The position numbers and the translations under genes were made by a program. The notes under the pieces were generated by a model, which was not told the DNA's origin, did not search any database, and was given only the letters and a program-made list of their open reading frames with translations. A stretch of DNA of 43,880 nucleotides from Pseudorhodobacter antarcticus (GTDB lineage Bacteria; Pseudomonadota; Alphaproteobacteria; Rhodobacterales; Rhodobacteraceae): positions 1-43,880 of the forward strand of contig CAMAYO010000014.1 of NCBI GenBank assembly GCA_945862465.1. Reading direction: 5' to 3'. Positions 34,016 through 42,332 of the stretch are shown here, in pieces. How positions within the stretch are numbered: position 1 is the stretch's first letter; every line of letters starts with the position of its first letter.

Positions 34016-34080
34016 GGCTTTGCCGCTTGCGAAATCACCGCCCGGGTAGCATTATTTATACCTTTAGAAAGGCTTTCATG

Positions 34081-35448
34081 ATGCCCCTAACCTGTTTCAC
34101 CTCTTACGACATTCGCGGCCGCTTGGGCGTTGATCTTGATGCCACCATCGCCTTTCGCATCGGGCGCGGCTTTGCGCGGGCCTTGGGGGCCAAGGTGGTG
34201 GTGGTGGGACGCGACTGCAGGGCTTCGTCTTTGGAACTGGCCGAAGCGGTGACGGCGGCGTTGCGGGCTGAAGGCGTGAAGGTGCTGGATCTGGGGCTTT
34301 CGGGCACAGAAGAGATGTATCACGCCACCTCGCATTTCAGGGCCGATGGCGGGATTGTGGTCACAGCCTCGCACAATCCGATCGATTACAACGGGATGAA
34401 GATGGTGCGCAAAGGGTCTGCGCCGTTGGATGGGGCAACGGGTCTTTCAGCCATCCGGGCCTTGGCAGAGGCGGATGATTTTGGGCCAACGAAAGGCGGC
34501 GGTGAGCGGGTCAATGTGGCGGTGGAAGCGCGGGCGGCCTATGTTGAAACGGTGCTTTCCTTTGTCGATGTCGCAGCACTTCGCCCGCTGACAGTTCTGG
34601 TCAATGCGGGCAATGGCACGGCGGGGCCTACCTTTGACGCACTGGCCGAAGGATTGGCGCAGCGCGGCGCGCCCTTACGGTTCGTGCGGATGCACCACGC
34701 GCCGGATGGCAGCTTTCCCAACGGCATTCCCAATCCTTTGCTGATGGAAAACCGCCCCGTGACAGCGGCGGCGGTTCTGGCCAATGGGGCCGATCTGGGC
34801 GTGGCATGGGATGGCGACTTTGACCGCTGTTTTTTCTTTGACCATACGGGCGCTTTTGTTGACGGTGAATACATCGTGGGTCTGCTCGCTGCGGTCTTCT
34901 TGGCCAAAGAACATGGCGCGCGGATTGTTCACGACCCGCGCGTGGTCTGGAATACGCAAGACATCGTGGCAGCCCAAGGCGGTATTGCCGTGCAGTCGCG
35001 CACGGGACACGCCTTTGTCAAACAGGTGATGCGCGACACGGGCGCTGTGTATGGTGGCGAAATGTCAGCCCACCATTATTTCCGCGACTTCGCTTATTGC
35101 GATTCTGGCATGATCCCCTTTTTGCTGATCTGCGAACTCATCAGCCGCCAAGGCGCTTTGGCGGAATTGGTGGCAGGTCGCAAAGCGGCGTTTCCCTCTT
35201 CGGGAGAGATCAACTTTCGTCTGCCCAACGCCGCAGCATCGCTGTCGAGGGTGCGCGAGATGTTTGAAACCTTGGCCGAAACAGTCGATGAGACCGACGG
35301 GTTAAGCCTGTCTTTTGGCGATTGGCGGATGAACCTGCGCTCATCGAATACCGAGCCCTTGGTGCGGCTGAATATTGAATCGCGGGGCAATGCAGACCTA
35401 TTGCCCCAGAAACTGGCACTGATTTCCAAAGTGCTGCAGGAAGGATGA
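34081..35448 (+). CDS. manB: Phosphomannomutase/phosphoglucomutase
   Basis: A phosphohexomutase interconverting mannose-6-P and mannose-1-P, feeding GDP-mannose and surface polysaccharides. The phosphoserine loop is VVTASHNPIDYNGMK, the metal loop is AWDGDFDRCFFFD, the sugar loop is GGEMSAHHYFRDFAY and the phosphate loop is RSSNTEPLVRLNIES. Two adjacent ATGs (34078, 34081) are possible; the second has AAAGG eight bases upstream and gives 455 residues. It is divergent from the carbohydrate operon and shares its 116-base control region. PgmM-type dual specificity is possible. Confidence 0.92.
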   Translation: MPLTCFTSYDIRGRLGVDLDATIAFRIGRGFARALGAKVVVVGRDCRASSLELAEAVTAALRAEGVKVLDLGLSGTEEMYHATSHFRADGGIVVTASHNPIDYNGMKMVRKGSAPLDGATGLSAIRALAEADDFGPTKGGGERVNVAVEARAAYVETVLSFVDVAALRPLTVLVNAGNGTAGPTFDALAEGLAQRGAPLRFVRMHHAPDGSFPNGIPNPLLMENRPVTAAAVLANGADLGVAWDGDFDRCFFFDHTGAFVDGEYIVGLLAAVFLAKEHGARIVHDPRVVWNTQDIVAAQGGIAVQSRTGHAFVKQVMRDTGAVYGGEMSAHHYFRDFAYCDSGMIPFLLICELISRQGALAELVAGRKAAFPSSGEINFRLPNAAASLSRVREMFETLAETVDETDGLSLSFGDWRMNLRSSNTEPLVRLNIESRGNADLLPQKLALISKVLQEG

Positions 35449-35463
35449 CCCACGAAAGGGTCT

Positions 35464-36462
35464 TTAAGTGCGGTTCATCCGCGCCACGCGTCGTTTGAAC
35501 CGCGCTTCCATCTGCGCCTCGGCCTGAGCCGTGCCATCGTGCCATGTGCCGAAAAGCTTGTCCAAAGGCATCAGGCCATCGCCGTAGTTCACCTCGAAAT
35601 GCTTGTGGTGCAGGTAATGGGAATAGGCATGGGTATCAAACCCGCCCTGCCCCACCTCTACCTTGTCAAAACCGATATGCCCAACCATCGCGCCAAAGCC
35701 TGCAAAGTGCATCTGATACAGCGCCAAGATAGGGTTGGAGGGGATGATCAGGTGCAAAAGAACGGATGAGAAATACAAAATATGCTCAACCGGATGCATC
35801 GCCAGCGACGAAAAGGGTGAGGGATTGACCGAATTATGGTGCACCGAATGCACCCATTTGTACAGAAACGGTGTGTGGATCAGCCGGTGCACACAGAAAA
35901 AGTGCAGCTCGTGCCAGATGGGCAGCGCAAAACCCAAGGCCAGCAGATACCACAGATTATCGCTAAAGCTGACCCATGGCACATAGCCATTGGCGAAAAC
36001 CCAAAAGACGCCGACTTGATAGCCCGTCCAAATCGGAACGCCAAAAGCAAAGCACCAGACCAGACTGTCCAGCGATTGCTTTTTGAACAAAAAGACATCG
36101 CTTTTGGTGTCATCGGGGAATTTGGCATTGTATTTGAAATGGGTGCCCTGTCGGCGCTGGATGAACAGTCGCAGTTCAAAGACCCCGTAGAACACAAAGA
36201 TCGCGGCCATGTTCAGGGCCAATATCCGCAAAACCCAGCCCCAAGCGAGATGCTGCATCGTGGCAAGATCGGGCATCAAATAATGCCAAAACACCACGGC
36301 CGAGACCATGAACAGCACGTTCCACGGCAGAAGATAGCCTGGCAGCCATTTCAAAATCTTGATCGGGTTGGGCGGAAAGGTGAAGAGAGGCGAGATTTGC
36401 AGCGCCCGCTTTGGGGCCCAATCGCCGCGCTTGTTGCGCGTGCCGTGTTGAAGGTCGTCCAT
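35464..36462 (-). CDS. Sterol desaturase/fatty acid hydroxylase family protein
   Basis: A di-iron membrane oxygenase of 332 residues. The histidine clusters HELHFFCVHRLIH, HSVHHNS and HYLHHKH follow the HX3-4H, HX2HH, HX2HH order of the family. Hydrophobic segments precede them (LLPWNVLFMVSAVVFW, LNMAAIFVFYGVF, LWYLLALGFALPIW). Members hydroxylate or desaturate lipids, hopanoids or carotenoids; the substrate cannot be told here. GGAGA lies before the ATG. It is convergent with manB, leaving 15 bases between the stops. Confidence 0.88.
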   Translation of the reverse strand: MDDLQHGTRNKRGDWAPKRALQISPLFTFPPNPIKILKWLPGYLLPWNVLFMVSAVVFWHYLMPDLATMQHLAWGWVLRILALNMAAIFVFYGVFELRLFIQRRQGTHFKYNAKFPDDTKSDVFLFKKQSLDSLVWCFAFGVPIWTGYQVGVFWVFANGYVPWVSFSDNLWYLLALGFALPIWHELHFFCVHRLIHTPFLYKWVHSVHHNSVNPSPFSSLAMHPVEHILYFSSVLLHLIIPSNPILALYQMHFAGFGAMVGHIGFDKVEVGQGGFDTHAYSHYLHHKHFEVNYGDGLMPLDKLFGTWHDGTAQAEAQMEARFKRRVARMNRT

Positions 36463-36563
36463 CTGCGTCTCCTGCCAATACAGCGCAACGATAGCTTAGG
36501 CTTTTGCGTTTGGCTATTGGCAAGAACGGCATGGGGATTTCCCCTTTAATGCCTTGATTTTAT

Positions 36564-36649
36564 TGGTGCCCGCGGCCGGACTTGAACCGGCACGGCCGTT
36601 CGGCCTAGAGATTTTAAGTCTCCTGTGTCTACCATTTCACCACGCGGGC
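36564..36649 (-). tRNA. tRNA-Leu (anticodon UAA)
   Basis: The minus-strand sequence starts GCCCGCG and ends CGCGGGC-A-CCA, giving a perfect 7-bp acceptor stem and an encoded CCA. The anticodon loop reads CTTAAAA (anticodon TAA) on the stem GGAGA/TCTCT. A long variable arm (AGGCCGAACGGCCGT) marks it as a class II tRNA, and the T arm GCCGG-TTCAAGT-CCGGC is intact. It is 86 bases including CCA. Confidence 0.96.
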
Positions 36650-36786
36650 GGCGGGGCCACACTATCGCAGTCGGCAGGGCGGGGTAAAGGCTTGGCAGAC
36701 ATCTTGTGCCAAATCCGCCGCAACGCGGCATTGACTAAGCCCGCGCGGCGCGGTTTGGTGCGGCCGAGAGTTTGCCGGAGGGTGCG

Positions 36787-37491
36787 ATGAAGAAAGAATT
36801 TGCCAGTGCGTCTGCAGCACTGGAGGGATTGTTGTTTGATGGCATGACCATCGCCAGCGGCGGGTTCGGCCTGTGCGGCATCCCCGAACTTCTGATTGAG
36901 GCCATCAAGAACGCGGGCACCAAAAACCTGACCATCGCGTCCAACAACGCGGGGGTTGATGGCTTTGGCTTGGGCGTTTTGCTTGCCACCCGTCAGGTCA
37001 AAAAGATGATCTCGTCCTATGTGGGCGAAAACGCGGAATTCATGCGTCAGTATCTCAGCGGCGAGCTGGAACTGGAATTCACCCCGCAAGGCACCTTGGC
37101 CGAGCGTCTGCGCGCAGGGGGTGCTGGCATCCCCGGCTTCTACACCAAAACCGGTGTGGGCACGGTGATTGCCGAGGGCAAAGAGCATAAGGATTTCAAC
37201 GGCCAGACCTATATTCTGGAACGTGGTATCGTAGCAGATTTGTCGATTGTGAAAGCATGGAAGGCCGATCCTTCGGGCAACCTTGTGTTTCGCAAAACCG
37301 CGCGCAACTTTAACCCGCCTGCGGCTACGGCTGGTAAAATCTGCGTCGCAGAGGTGGAAGAGATCGTGCCGCTGGGCAGCCTTGACCCCGACACGATCCA
37401 CCTGCCGGGCATTTATGTGCACCGCCTGATCAAAGGGCCGCACGAAAAGCGCATCGAAAACCGCACCACGCGCAAGAAGGAAACACTCTGA
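36787..37491 (+). CDS. scoA: 3-oxoacid CoA-transferase, subunit A
   Basis: The alpha subunit of succinyl-CoA:3-ketoacid CoA-transferase, which activates acetoacetate with CoA from succinyl-CoA. The start at 36787 ([16 protein letters not shown]) follows GGAGGG and gives 234 residues, normal for the family. The signature [16 protein letters not shown] is present, along with [14 protein letters not shown] and YIKG-like glycine-rich segments. The stop overlaps the scoB start by one base (TGATG), so the subunits are coupled. An AtoD-type acetate:acetoacetate transferase is the main alternative. Confidence 0.92.
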   Translation: MKKEFASASAALEGLLFDGMTIASGGFGLCGIPELLIEAIKNAGTKNLTIASNNAGVDGFGLGVLLATRQVKKMISSYVGENAEFMRQYLSGELELEFTPQGTLAERLRAGGAGIPGFYTKTGVGTVIAEGKEHKDFNGQTYILERGIVADLSIVKAWKADPSGNLVFRKTARNFNPPAATAGKICVAEVEEIVPLGSLDPDTIHLPGIYVHRLIKGPHEKRIENRTTRKKETL

Positions 37492-38135
37492 TGGCTGACG
37501 CGATCAAAGGCTGGGACCGCAATCAAATCGCCGAACGTGCGGCGCTGGAATTGCGCGATGGGACTTATGTAAACCTTGGCATCGGCATTCCGACATTGGT
37601 GTCAAACTACATCCCCAAAGGGGTAAACGTGACGTTGCAATCAGAAAACGGGATGCTGGGCATGGGCCCCTTTCCGTTTGAGGGCGACGAGGACCCCGAT
37701 CTGATCAATGCGGGCAAGCAAACTATCACAGAACTGCCGCAAACGGCCTATTTTGACTCGGCGCAATCATTCGCCATGATCCGTGGTGGCAAGATTGCCA
37801 TGGCGATCTTGGGCGCGATGGAGGTCAGCGAAGCGGGCGATTTGGCCAACTGGATGATCCCGGGCAAACTGGTCAAGGGCATGGGCGGTGCTATGGACCT
37901 TGTGGCGGGCGTGGGCCGCGTGGTGGTGGTGATGGACCACACCTCTAAGCACGGCGAATCCAAGGTGCTGCGTGAATGTTCGTTGCCTTTGACGGGCAAG
38001 GCTGTGGTCAACCGCATCATCACCAATTTGGGCGTGCTGGATGTGGTGGCTGGTGGGTTGAAGATTGTCGAATTGGCCGAGGGTGTGAGCGAAGCCGATC
38101 TGCGTGCTGCAACCGAGGCGCGGATCGTAGGGTAA
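37491..38135 (+). CDS. scoB: 3-oxoacid CoA-transferase, subunit B
   Basis: The beta subunit of the CoA-transferase, carrying the catalytic glutamate in the signature [14 protein letters not shown] (E52). It has 214 residues. [15 protein letters not shown] and [29 protein letters not shown] are typical segments. It begins at the last base of scoA and is followed after about 55 bases by hairpins that probably end the transcript. Together with the thiolase genes that such organisms carry, the pair feeds ketone bodies or polyhydroxybutyrate breakdown products into central metabolism. Confidence 0.93.
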   Translation: MADAIKGWDRNQIAERAALELRDGTYVNLGIGIPTLVSNYIPKGVNVTLQSENGMLGMGPFPFEGDEDPDLINAGKQTITELPQTAYFDSAQSFAMIRGGKIAMAILGAMEVSEAGDLANWMIPGKLVKGMGGAMDLVAGVGRVVVVMDHTSKHGESKVLRECSLPLTGKAVVNRIITNLGVLDVVAGGLKIVELAEGVSEADLRAATEARIVG

Positions 38136-38191
38136 TCACATCGGGTTGAGCGCAAAGGCATTTCGATGCCTGCGTCGAAAAAAAATCAAAA

Positions 38192-38226
38192 AAGGCCAAG
38201 CTTCTCAAGGCTTGGCCTTAATTTTG
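38192..38226. terminator. Bidirectional-looking hairpin terminator after scoAB
   Basis: AAGGCCAAGC (38192-38201) pairs perfectly with GCTTGGCCTT (38210-38219) across eight bases. On the plus strand it is followed by AATTTTG. On the minus strand it is followed by a long T-rich run, so it looks stronger leftward. A second hairpin, AGGCAT-TTCG-ATGCCT, lies at 38156-38171. Confidence 0.7.
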
Positions 38227-38364
38227 CCAAAAAGCATACTTATCTTTTTCTAACATTTTCAACGCAACTGTCGACAGTCCTGATCTTAGGATGACACTTG
38301 CACCGTTTCAGGCCCGCGCCATCAGGCCTTTCTGATTTAACCTTGATCAAAAGGGATTGGCTTT

Positions 38365-38559
38365 ATGAAAATATCTTTCCTTACCAAAGCCGTAAGCAAA
38401 GCTCAGATCAACGTGGATTGGGTGGTTCTCGCCGCCTTGGTTTTGGGCGTGGGGGTGGTTTTGCTCACCTCCATCGGGGGGATATTGAACGGTCTTAACT
38501 TTCAACTTTGGGGCGAGGTTGGTAGCCGCGTTACCGGAGCCACAACGCAAAACCCCTAA
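38365..38559 (+). CDS. Small single-span membrane protein, pilin-like
   Basis: A 64-residue protein with AAGGGA nine bases before the ATG. A basic N-terminus (MKISFLTKAVSKAQ) leads into VDWVVLAALVLGVGVVLLTSIGGIL, one hydrophobic helix of about 25 residues, and a polar tail ending VTGATTQNP. The VDWVVL-type entry into the helix recalls small Flp/TadE-like proteins of Rhodobacteraceae, but no tad pilus genes are nearby and a prepilin cleavage site is not clear. It stands alone between scoAB and the convergent cyclo-ligase gene. Function unknown. Confidence 0.65.
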   Translation: MKISFLTKAVSKAQINVDWVVLAALVLGVGVVLLTSIGGILNGLNFQLWGEVGSRVTGATTQNP

Positions 38560-38566
38560 GCCGCTG

Positions 38567-39112
38567 TCACGCAAACCAGCGCGGGCCAGCCTCGGTCACG
38601 ATCAGGTCTAGCCTTTGATCGAAGTCATCAGTCGGCACAGCGTCAACCTCTTGGGCGGCGAAGGCAAAGCCTATGGCCAAGACGGGGCCTTTGGCGCGCA
38701 GACCTTGCAGGGTGCGGTCGTAAAAGCCGCCGCCATAGCCCAAGCGAAAACCCCGCGAGTCAAACGCCAAAAGCGGCACGATCACCACCTGCGGTGTGAC
38801 CCAAGCGCCCTCAGCGGGGATCAGCGCACCAAATTCTCGGGCCACCATCGCCACACCGGGGCCCCATTCGCGAAACTTCAAGGGCGTGGCTGCGGCCATT
38901 ATCACCGGTACGCCGACCAAGCCTTGATGGGCGGACATGGCGGGCAAAGGGTTAATCTCGGTGCGCATGGGCATATAGCCCGCCAAGGCTTTGCCCTGAT
39001 GGGCGCTTAACACATCGGCCAAAATCTCAGCTGCTTGGCCCTGCCCTGCGGCAAAGGCCGCCTTGCGCCGCGCGAAGGCCGCCGTGCGGGCCGCTGCTTT
39101 TGGATCGGTCAT
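38567..39112 (-). CDS. 5-formyltetrahydrofolate cyclo-ligase
   Basis: The enzyme converts 5-formyl-THF to 5,10-methenyl-THF with ATP, recovering folate. The start at 39112 (MTDPKAAARTAAFARRKAAF) has GGAAG upstream and gives 181 residues. The open frame continues 49 codons upstream through a tandem repeat and is not believed. Core motifs are VIVPLLAFDSRGFRLGYGGGFYDRTL and AIGFAFAAQEVDAVPTDDFDQRLD, including the ATP-binding glycine-rich loop and a C-terminal DxxLD-like segment. It is divergent from guaD. Confidence 0.92.
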   Translation of the reverse strand: MTDPKAAARTAAFARRKAAFAAGQGQAAEILADVLSAHQGKALAGYMPMRTEINPLPAMSAHQGLVGVPVIMAAATPLKFREWGPGVAMVAREFGALIPAEGAWVTPQVVIVPLLAFDSRGFRLGYGGGFYDRTLQGLRAKGPVLAIGFAFAAQEVDAVPTDDFDQRLDLIVTEAGPRWFA

Positions 39113-39149
39113 ATCTGCTTCCCCCAATTTAGGGCCCAAATACACCAAA

Positions 39150-39207
39150 TGCCCCGCCCTGTCCGCCCCATTCTGCCCCGCCCTGTCCGCCCCATTCTGC
39201 CCCGCCC
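39150..39207. repeat. 24-bp tandem repeat
   Basis: Two perfect 24-base units (39150-39173 and 39174-39197) and ten bases of a third lie between the cyclo-ligase and guaD genes. Each unit begins TGCCCCGCCC and ends CCCCATTC. The unit length is a multiple of three, so in the upstream extension of the cyclo-ligase frame it would encode a repeated eight-residue peptide; that extension is probably not translated. Confidence 0.9.
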
Positions 39208-39320
39208 CTTTGGCATTGCTGCTTCTTGACGCTAAGGTGTTTCTGCCAAAGCCCTGCATTCGGGAAATTTACCGCTGCCCCGAAAGCCTTTAAACTTTGC
39301 CGCAAAGAAGAAGGTGACCG

Positions 39321-40592
39321 ATGGCTGATCTTTTGCTTGGGCAAGTTTTGTCCTTTGACGGCGACCCTTTTGTACTGGGGCCAGAGGCGGCACGGGTCAA
39401 CGAGGCCGTCTTGGTCGACAGTGGTCGCATCAGCGCCGTGGGCAACGCCAAGACACTGCGCGCAGCCCATCCGCAGGCGCGGGTGACTGACTATGGCAAA
39501 GCGCTGATCTCGGCCGGATTTGTCGACGCCCATGTGCATTACCCGCAAACGGCGATCATCGCCTCTTGGGGCAAGCGGTTGATTGACTGGTTAAACCAAT
39601 ACACCTTCCCCGAGGAAATGCGCTTTGCCGACCCCGCCTATGCCGCCGAAGTCGCCACCCGCTACTTCGATCTAGCCTTAGCCCACGGCACGACGTCGAT
39701 GTGTTCTTATGCCACGATCCATCCCGCCTCGGTCGATGCCTTCTTTGACCAAGCTCAGGCGCGGGGATTGCGGGCCTTTGCGGGCAAGACCTGCATGGAT
39801 AGGAATGCACCGGAAGGCCTGCGCGATACGGCGCAAAGCGCTTATGACGACAGCAAGGCGCTTTTGACCAAGTGGCACGGGAAAGACCGCTTGTCTTACG
39901 TCATCACCCCGCGCTTTTCGCCAACCTCTACGCCTGAACAACTCGCCGCCATGGGTGCTTTGTGGCGCGAACATCCCGATTGCCTTATGCAAACCCACCT
40001 GTCCGAACAGACAGACGAGATTGCTTGGGTCAAAGACCTGTTCCCTCAGTCGCGCGATTATCTTGACACCTACGAAGCTCAAGGCTTGCTGCGCCAAGGA
40101 GCGGTTTACGGTCACGCCATCCACCTGACCGCCCGCGAAAAGGCGCGGCTGGCCGAGGCGGGGGCGAGTGTGGTGCATTGCCCGACATCAAACACCTTCA
40201 TCGGGTCGGGTCTGTTTGACATGGGGCTGACGCAAAGCCTGCGCGTGGGGTTGGCGACCGATACAGGCGGCGGATCATCGTTTTCCATGCTGCGCACGAT
40301 GGCTGCGGCTTACGAGGTCGCCCAGTTGCGTGGCCAAGCGCTGCATCCTGCCCAGTTGTGGTGGCTTGCAACCCAAGGATCCGCCCGCGCCTTGCGGGCA
40401 GAGCATCAGATCGGCAACATCGCCGTGGGGCACGAGGCGGATTTGGTCGTGGTCAACCTTGCCTCGACCCCCGTGATTGAACAGGCGACACGGCGGGCCG
40501 AGGATATTTGGCAAGCCCTTTTCCCCACGATCATGCTGGGGGATGACCGCGCCATTCAGGCGGTTTGGATCTCAGGAAGCCTCGTCCTCTAG
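39321..40592 (+). CDS. guaD: Guanine deaminase
   Basis: A zinc amidohydrolase that deaminates guanine to xanthine. The 423 residues include the metal site GFVDAHVHYPQTA, the LNQYTFPEE segment typical of GuaD, MQTHLSEQTDEI, GHAIHLTAREKARLAEAG, HCPTSNTFIGSGLFD and the second-site aspartate in GLATDTGGGSSFSML. GAAGG lies eight bases before the ATG. It is convergent with the RraB-like gene, with a 21-base overlap at the 3' ends. A second purine deaminase gene lies just beyond. Confidence 0.93.
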   Translation: MADLLLGQVLSFDGDPFVLGPEAARVNEAVLVDSGRISAVGNAKTLRAAHPQARVTDYGKALISAGFVDAHVHYPQTAIIASWGKRLIDWLNQYTFPEEMRFADPAYAAEVATRYFDLALAHGTTSMCSYATIHPASVDAFFDQAQARGLRAFAGKTCMDRNAPEGLRDTAQSAYDDSKALLTKWHGKDRLSYVITPRFSPTSTPEQLAAMGALWREHPDCLMQTHLSEQTDEIAWVKDLFPQSRDYLDTYEAQGLLRQGAVYGHAIHLTAREKARLAEAGASVVHCPTSNTFIGSGLFDMGLTQSLRVGLATDTGGGSSFSMLRTMAAAYEVAQLRGQALHPAQLWWLATQGSARALRAEHQIGNIAVGHEADLVVVNLASTPVIEQATRRAEDIWQALFPTIMLGDDRAIQAVWISGSLVL

Positions 40593-40904
40593 CCCCAGAT
40601 CCCAGCCATCGGGATAAAAGTCATAAGCCAGTGCGACTTCGGTGGCGACACGCTCATGCGTCCAGATGGCATCGGGCGTTACAGGAATGGGACCTACCTT
40701 GGCCACGACCAGATCGTCATCGCGGTTGCAGCGATAGCCCTTGGCGGTCAACGCCTTCATCACCGCGCCATAGTTGGCGTCGTGTTCTTCGGGGTAGAAC
40801 AGAAAATCCACCTCGGCCCGTTCGGGCAGCTTTTTCATGCCCTTGGGCAAATCCCGAAAGGTGTTGAAAGTTTCACGGCGTTGGGCGTCGAAATTATGGC
40901 TCAT
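40572..40904 (-). CDS. RraB-like (ribonuclease E inhibitor B family) protein
   Basis: A 110-residue acidic protein. The pattern VDFLFYPEEHDANYGAVMKALTAKGY and the ending ALAYDFYPDGWDLG match the RraB family (Escherichia coli RraB binds RNase E and lowers its activity). The first 25 residues (RRETFNTFRDLPKGMKKLP) appear specific to the alphaproteobacterial branch. It lies 12 bases after the 8-oxoguanine deaminase gene on the same strand, which may be only convenient spacing. The 3' end overlaps guaD by 21 bases. Confidence 0.72.
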   Translation of the reverse strand: MSHNFDAQRRETFNTFRDLPKGMKKLPERAEVDFLFYPEEHDANYGAVMKALTAKGYRCNRDDDLVVAKVGPIPVTPDAIWTHERVATEVALAYDFYPDGWDLGLEDEAS

Positions 40905-40916
40905 CGCGGCGACCTA

Positions 40917-42251
40917 TCACGCCATCAATCGGCGGGCCAGATGGTTTTGGCGTTCAACCACGCGGGGCAGGTCAATGGTCAGCATATGTCCGTCGCCCAC
41001 CACTTGGCGGCCTTCGACAAACAGATCGCGCACGCGGGTGGGGCCTGCCAGCAAAAGTGCCGCCGGATCCCACGACCCAGCACTTTCCACGCCCGACACA
41101 TCCCAGACAGCCACATCGCCGCGCTTGCCCACTGCAAGCGAGCCGCAATCAGGGCGGCCCAGCACCTGAGCGCCGCCTATGGTGGCTATCTCTAACGCCT
41201 CGCGTGCGCTCATCGCATCGGCGCCAAGGGCCACACGCTGCAACAGCATGGTCTGGCGTGCCTCGGCCATCAGGTTGCCAGCGTCATTGCTGGCCGACCC
41301 GTCAACGCCAAGCCCCACCTTTACCCCTGCATCTCGCAAGGCACGCACGGGAGCGATACCTGACCCAAGCCTGCAATTGGAACAGGGGCAATGGGCAATA
41401 CCGGTTCGGGTGCGCGCAAAAAGGTCAATCTCTAGCGCATCCAGCTTGACGCAATGGGCGTGCCAGACGTCATCGCCCGTCCAGCCCAGATCTTGGGCGT
41501 ATTGCCCCGGACGGCAGCCAAATTTGGCCAAGGAATAGGCGATATCCTCGTCATTCTCGGCCAAATGGGTGTGCAGCATCACACCCTTGTCACGCGCCAA
41601 AAGGGCCGCGTTGCGCATCAGATCGCGGCTTACGGAAAAGGGTGAACAAGGCGCAAGACCTACGCGCAGCATCGACCCTTCGGCGCTGTCATGGTGGGCA
41701 TCGACCACGCGGATCATGTCCTCCAGAATGGCCGCTTCGCGCTCCACCAAACTATCCGGCGGCAGGCCACCGTCACTTTCGCCAATGCTCATAGCCCCCC
41801 GCGTGGGATGAAAGCGCAGGCCCACTTCGGATGCGGCAGCGATGGTGTCATCCAAGCGCGACCCATTGGGGAAGAGGTAGAGGTGATCTGACGTCAGTGT
41901 GCAACCCGACAGCGCCAGTTCCGCCAAGCCCACTTGGGTGGAGGTGAACATCTCTTCCGGTCCAAAGCGCTCCCAGATCGGATACAGCGTTTTCAGCCAA
42001 CCAAACAGCAGCGCATCCTGCCCGCCTGGCACAGCACGGGTCAGAGTTTGGTACAGATGATGGTGCGTGTTCACCAAGCCGGGGGTGACCACACAGCCCT
42101 TGGCCTGCACCACGCGGCCCGTGGTGGTTAGCCCATGCCCCACAGCGGCCACAACGCCACCGCGCAGCAAAACATCCGCGCCATGCAATTCGCGCCGCGC
42201 CGCATCCATCGTCAGGACGGTGTCGGCATTCTGGATCAGGATTTCAGACAT
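40917..42251 (-). CDS. 8-oxoguanine deaminase (amidohydrolase)
   Basis: A zinc-dependent amidohydrolase of 444 residues, closest in pattern to 8-oxoguanine deaminases of the AtzB/TrzN-like branch. Metal and active-site motifs are VTPGLVNTHHHLYQTLTR, TLTSDHLYLFP, MLHTHLAENDEDI, WHAHCVKLD, GIAHCPCSNCRLGSGIAPV and GLGVDGSASNDAG. It would convert 8-oxoguanine to urate, complementing the nearby guanine deaminase. Another aromatic deaminase or hydrolase of the same subgroup is possible. Confidence 0.88.
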   Translation of the reverse strand: MSEILIQNADTVLTMDAARRELHGADVLLRGGVVAAVGHGLTTTGRVVQAKGCVVTPGLVNTHHHLYQTLTRAVPGGQDALLFGWLKTLYPIWERFGPEEMFTSTQVGLAELALSGCTLTSDHLYLFPNGSRLDDTIAAASEVGLRFHPTRGAMSIGESDGGLPPDSLVEREAAILEDMIRVVDAHHDSAEGSMLRVGLAPCSPFSVSRDLMRNAALLARDKGVMLHTHLAENDEDIAYSLAKFGCRPGQYAQDLGWTGDDVWHAHCVKLDALEIDLFARTRTGIAHCPCSNCRLGSGIAPVRALRDAGVKVGLGVDGSASNDAGNLMAEARQTMLLQRVALGADAMSAREALEIATIGGAQVLGRPDCGSLAVGKRGDVAVWDVSGVESAGSWDPAALLLAGPTRVRDLFVEGRQVVGDGHMLTIDLPRVVERQNHLARRLMA

Positions 42252-42332
42252 AAGACCCTTTCACCCCCTTCGGTGCTGGGTCCACGGCGCGACAGAAGGG
42301 GAAAGGACTCGCGCCGTGTGTCTTTGGACGGG

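Noticed and set aside
39113-39259. N-terminal extension of the cyclo-ligase with a repeated eight-residue peptide
   Set aside because: The repeat comes from a 24-bp DNA tandem repeat; the family N-terminus and a ribosome binding site support the start at 39112.
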